DNA from: Bacillota bacterium
GTDB lineage: Bacteria; Bacteroidota; Bacteroidia; Bacteroidales; Bacteroidaceae
Reading direction: 5' to 3'
Length of the DNA: 64,000 nucleotides
Assembly: GCA_023664625.1 (NCBI GenBank)
Contig: JAMPFD010000008.1
Location: 62,001-126,000 of the forward strand
A program made the position numbers and the translations under genes. Position 1 is the first letter of the stretch, and each line of letters opens with the position of its first letter. Positions 63,626-64,000 of this stretch are shown here, one piece after another. The notes under the pieces were generated by a model, which was not told the DNA's origin, searched no databases, and saw only the letters and a list, made by a program, of their open reading frames with translations.

Positions 63626-64000
63626 CTACTTGGAGAAACGCACACCGACAAGCATTCCATTGAAGCTTTTCATGAGAGAAGATACGGCAGAAAGTTCCGT
63701 TGTTCCGACCGAGCCTGCTATGTTCTGCAGAAAATCTTTAAGTTTTGTAGCATCACCAACCACCACAAGCGAACCATTCTTCAACTGCGGAGTAAGACTG
63801 CAAGGCTTTGTCTTTCCCTTAAATGTAAGCTGTACATCATTACCGGAAATCTCATACGTTCCCGTTATCTTTTTATTCTTAAAGTTCACACAAAAAGTCT
63901 TGTCACTATTAAAGGTTACTGACATCTTTCCTTTGGTCATTCCTACCTTTGAAAAATAAGTCTGAAGCTTTTCCTCTATCTTTGTGCTCGCCACGGTTCC
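63626..64000 (-). CDS. DUF4923 family protein, partial (N-terminus outside the window)
   Basis: 125 codons of the C-terminal part are present; the frame is open to the window edge. The segment TKIEEKLQTYFSKVGM, followed by KMSVTFNSDKTFCVNF and the FSK C-terminus, matches lipocalin-like DUF4923 proteins of Prevotella and relatives, which carry a signal peptide in the missing part. Function unknown. Confidence 0.75.
   Translation of the reverse strand, partial: GTVASTKIEEKLQTYFSKVGMTKGKMSVTFNSDKTFCVNFKNKKITGTYEISGNDVQLTFKGKTKPCSLTPQLKNGSLVVVGDATKLKDFLQNIAGSVGTTELSAVSSLMKSFNGMLVGVRFSK

Overview
The window looks like a chromosomal segment of a Bacteroidales bacterium, most likely Prevotella or a close relative. 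The evidence is: promoters of the TTTG / TAnnTTTG type ahead of many genes; a bacterial serine palmitoyltransferase; Bacteroidetes-only families (DUF5683, DUF4923, a 29-residue AURKAIP1/COX24-type protein); a BspA-type leucine-rich-repeat surface protein; and Prevotella-style C-terminal sorting tails of the 'NLAGQR...KGIVIKNGKK' type on secreted proteins. No plasmid, phage, transposase or CRISPR array is visible.

Layout. 1-4.7 kb: serine palmitoyltransferase divergent from a lipid kinase, a HAD phosphatase, DNA polymerase IV and tRNA-Ser(GGA). 4.8-11.2 kb: a complete branched-chain amino acid operon, ilvD-ilvB-ilvN-acyl-ACP thioesterase-ilvC, read leftwards. 11.3-14.7 kb: a 2-hydroxyacid dehydrogenase shortened by a stop codon, a GNAT acetyltransferase, a PNPOx-like flavoprotein and two gene-poor stretches. 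14.7-19.6 kb: a glycogen operon (debranching enzyme, GT4 synthase, GH57). 19.7-24.8 kb: miaA, a PL11 rhamnogalacturonan lyase and gap. 24.8-28 kb: mscL, a SulP transporter and a BI-1 protein. 28.4-39 kb: the most variable part, holding a WbsX-like glycan gene with a 10-G tract, a MenC-derived protein lacking most of its barrel, a porin, a flippase-like protein, pepD, corA with an unusual leader, an esterase and a BspA-like protein with two simple-sequence tracts. 39.2-39.5 kb: an orphan promoter-to-terminator transcript. 39.5-47.1 kb: alaS, a MerR regulator, an MFS exporter, pectinesterase and Rel. 47.2-53.2 kb: mltD-DUF5683-parB-parA divergent from surE-lpxB. 54.4-62.4 kb: pyk, a Na/Pi cotransporter, HU, the 29-aa protein, rng and a PpiD-like chaperone. 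62.8-64 kb: a GNAT pseudogene and a partial DUF4923 gene.

The most interesting signals are: (a) a dispersed intergenic repeat, a 15-bp near-palindrome (consensus AAAAGGTTACCTTTT) repeated at exactly 22-bp intervals in five clusters of 2-5 units; (b) two contingency-type loci, a BspA-like gene whose ATG runs straight into a G9 tract and whose signal peptide is out of frame across a TG tract, and a WbsX-like gene whose last 78 codons lie beyond a G10 tract; (c) a corA leader carrying an 11-codon acid- and proline-containing open reading frame; (d) an orphan stable-RNA-like leader with its own terminator; (e) several genes caught decaying (a stop in the hydroxyacid dehydrogenase, a multiply frameshifted GNAT, a MenC with an internal deletion).

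All assignments come from reading the sequence and family knowledge; no database search was run.
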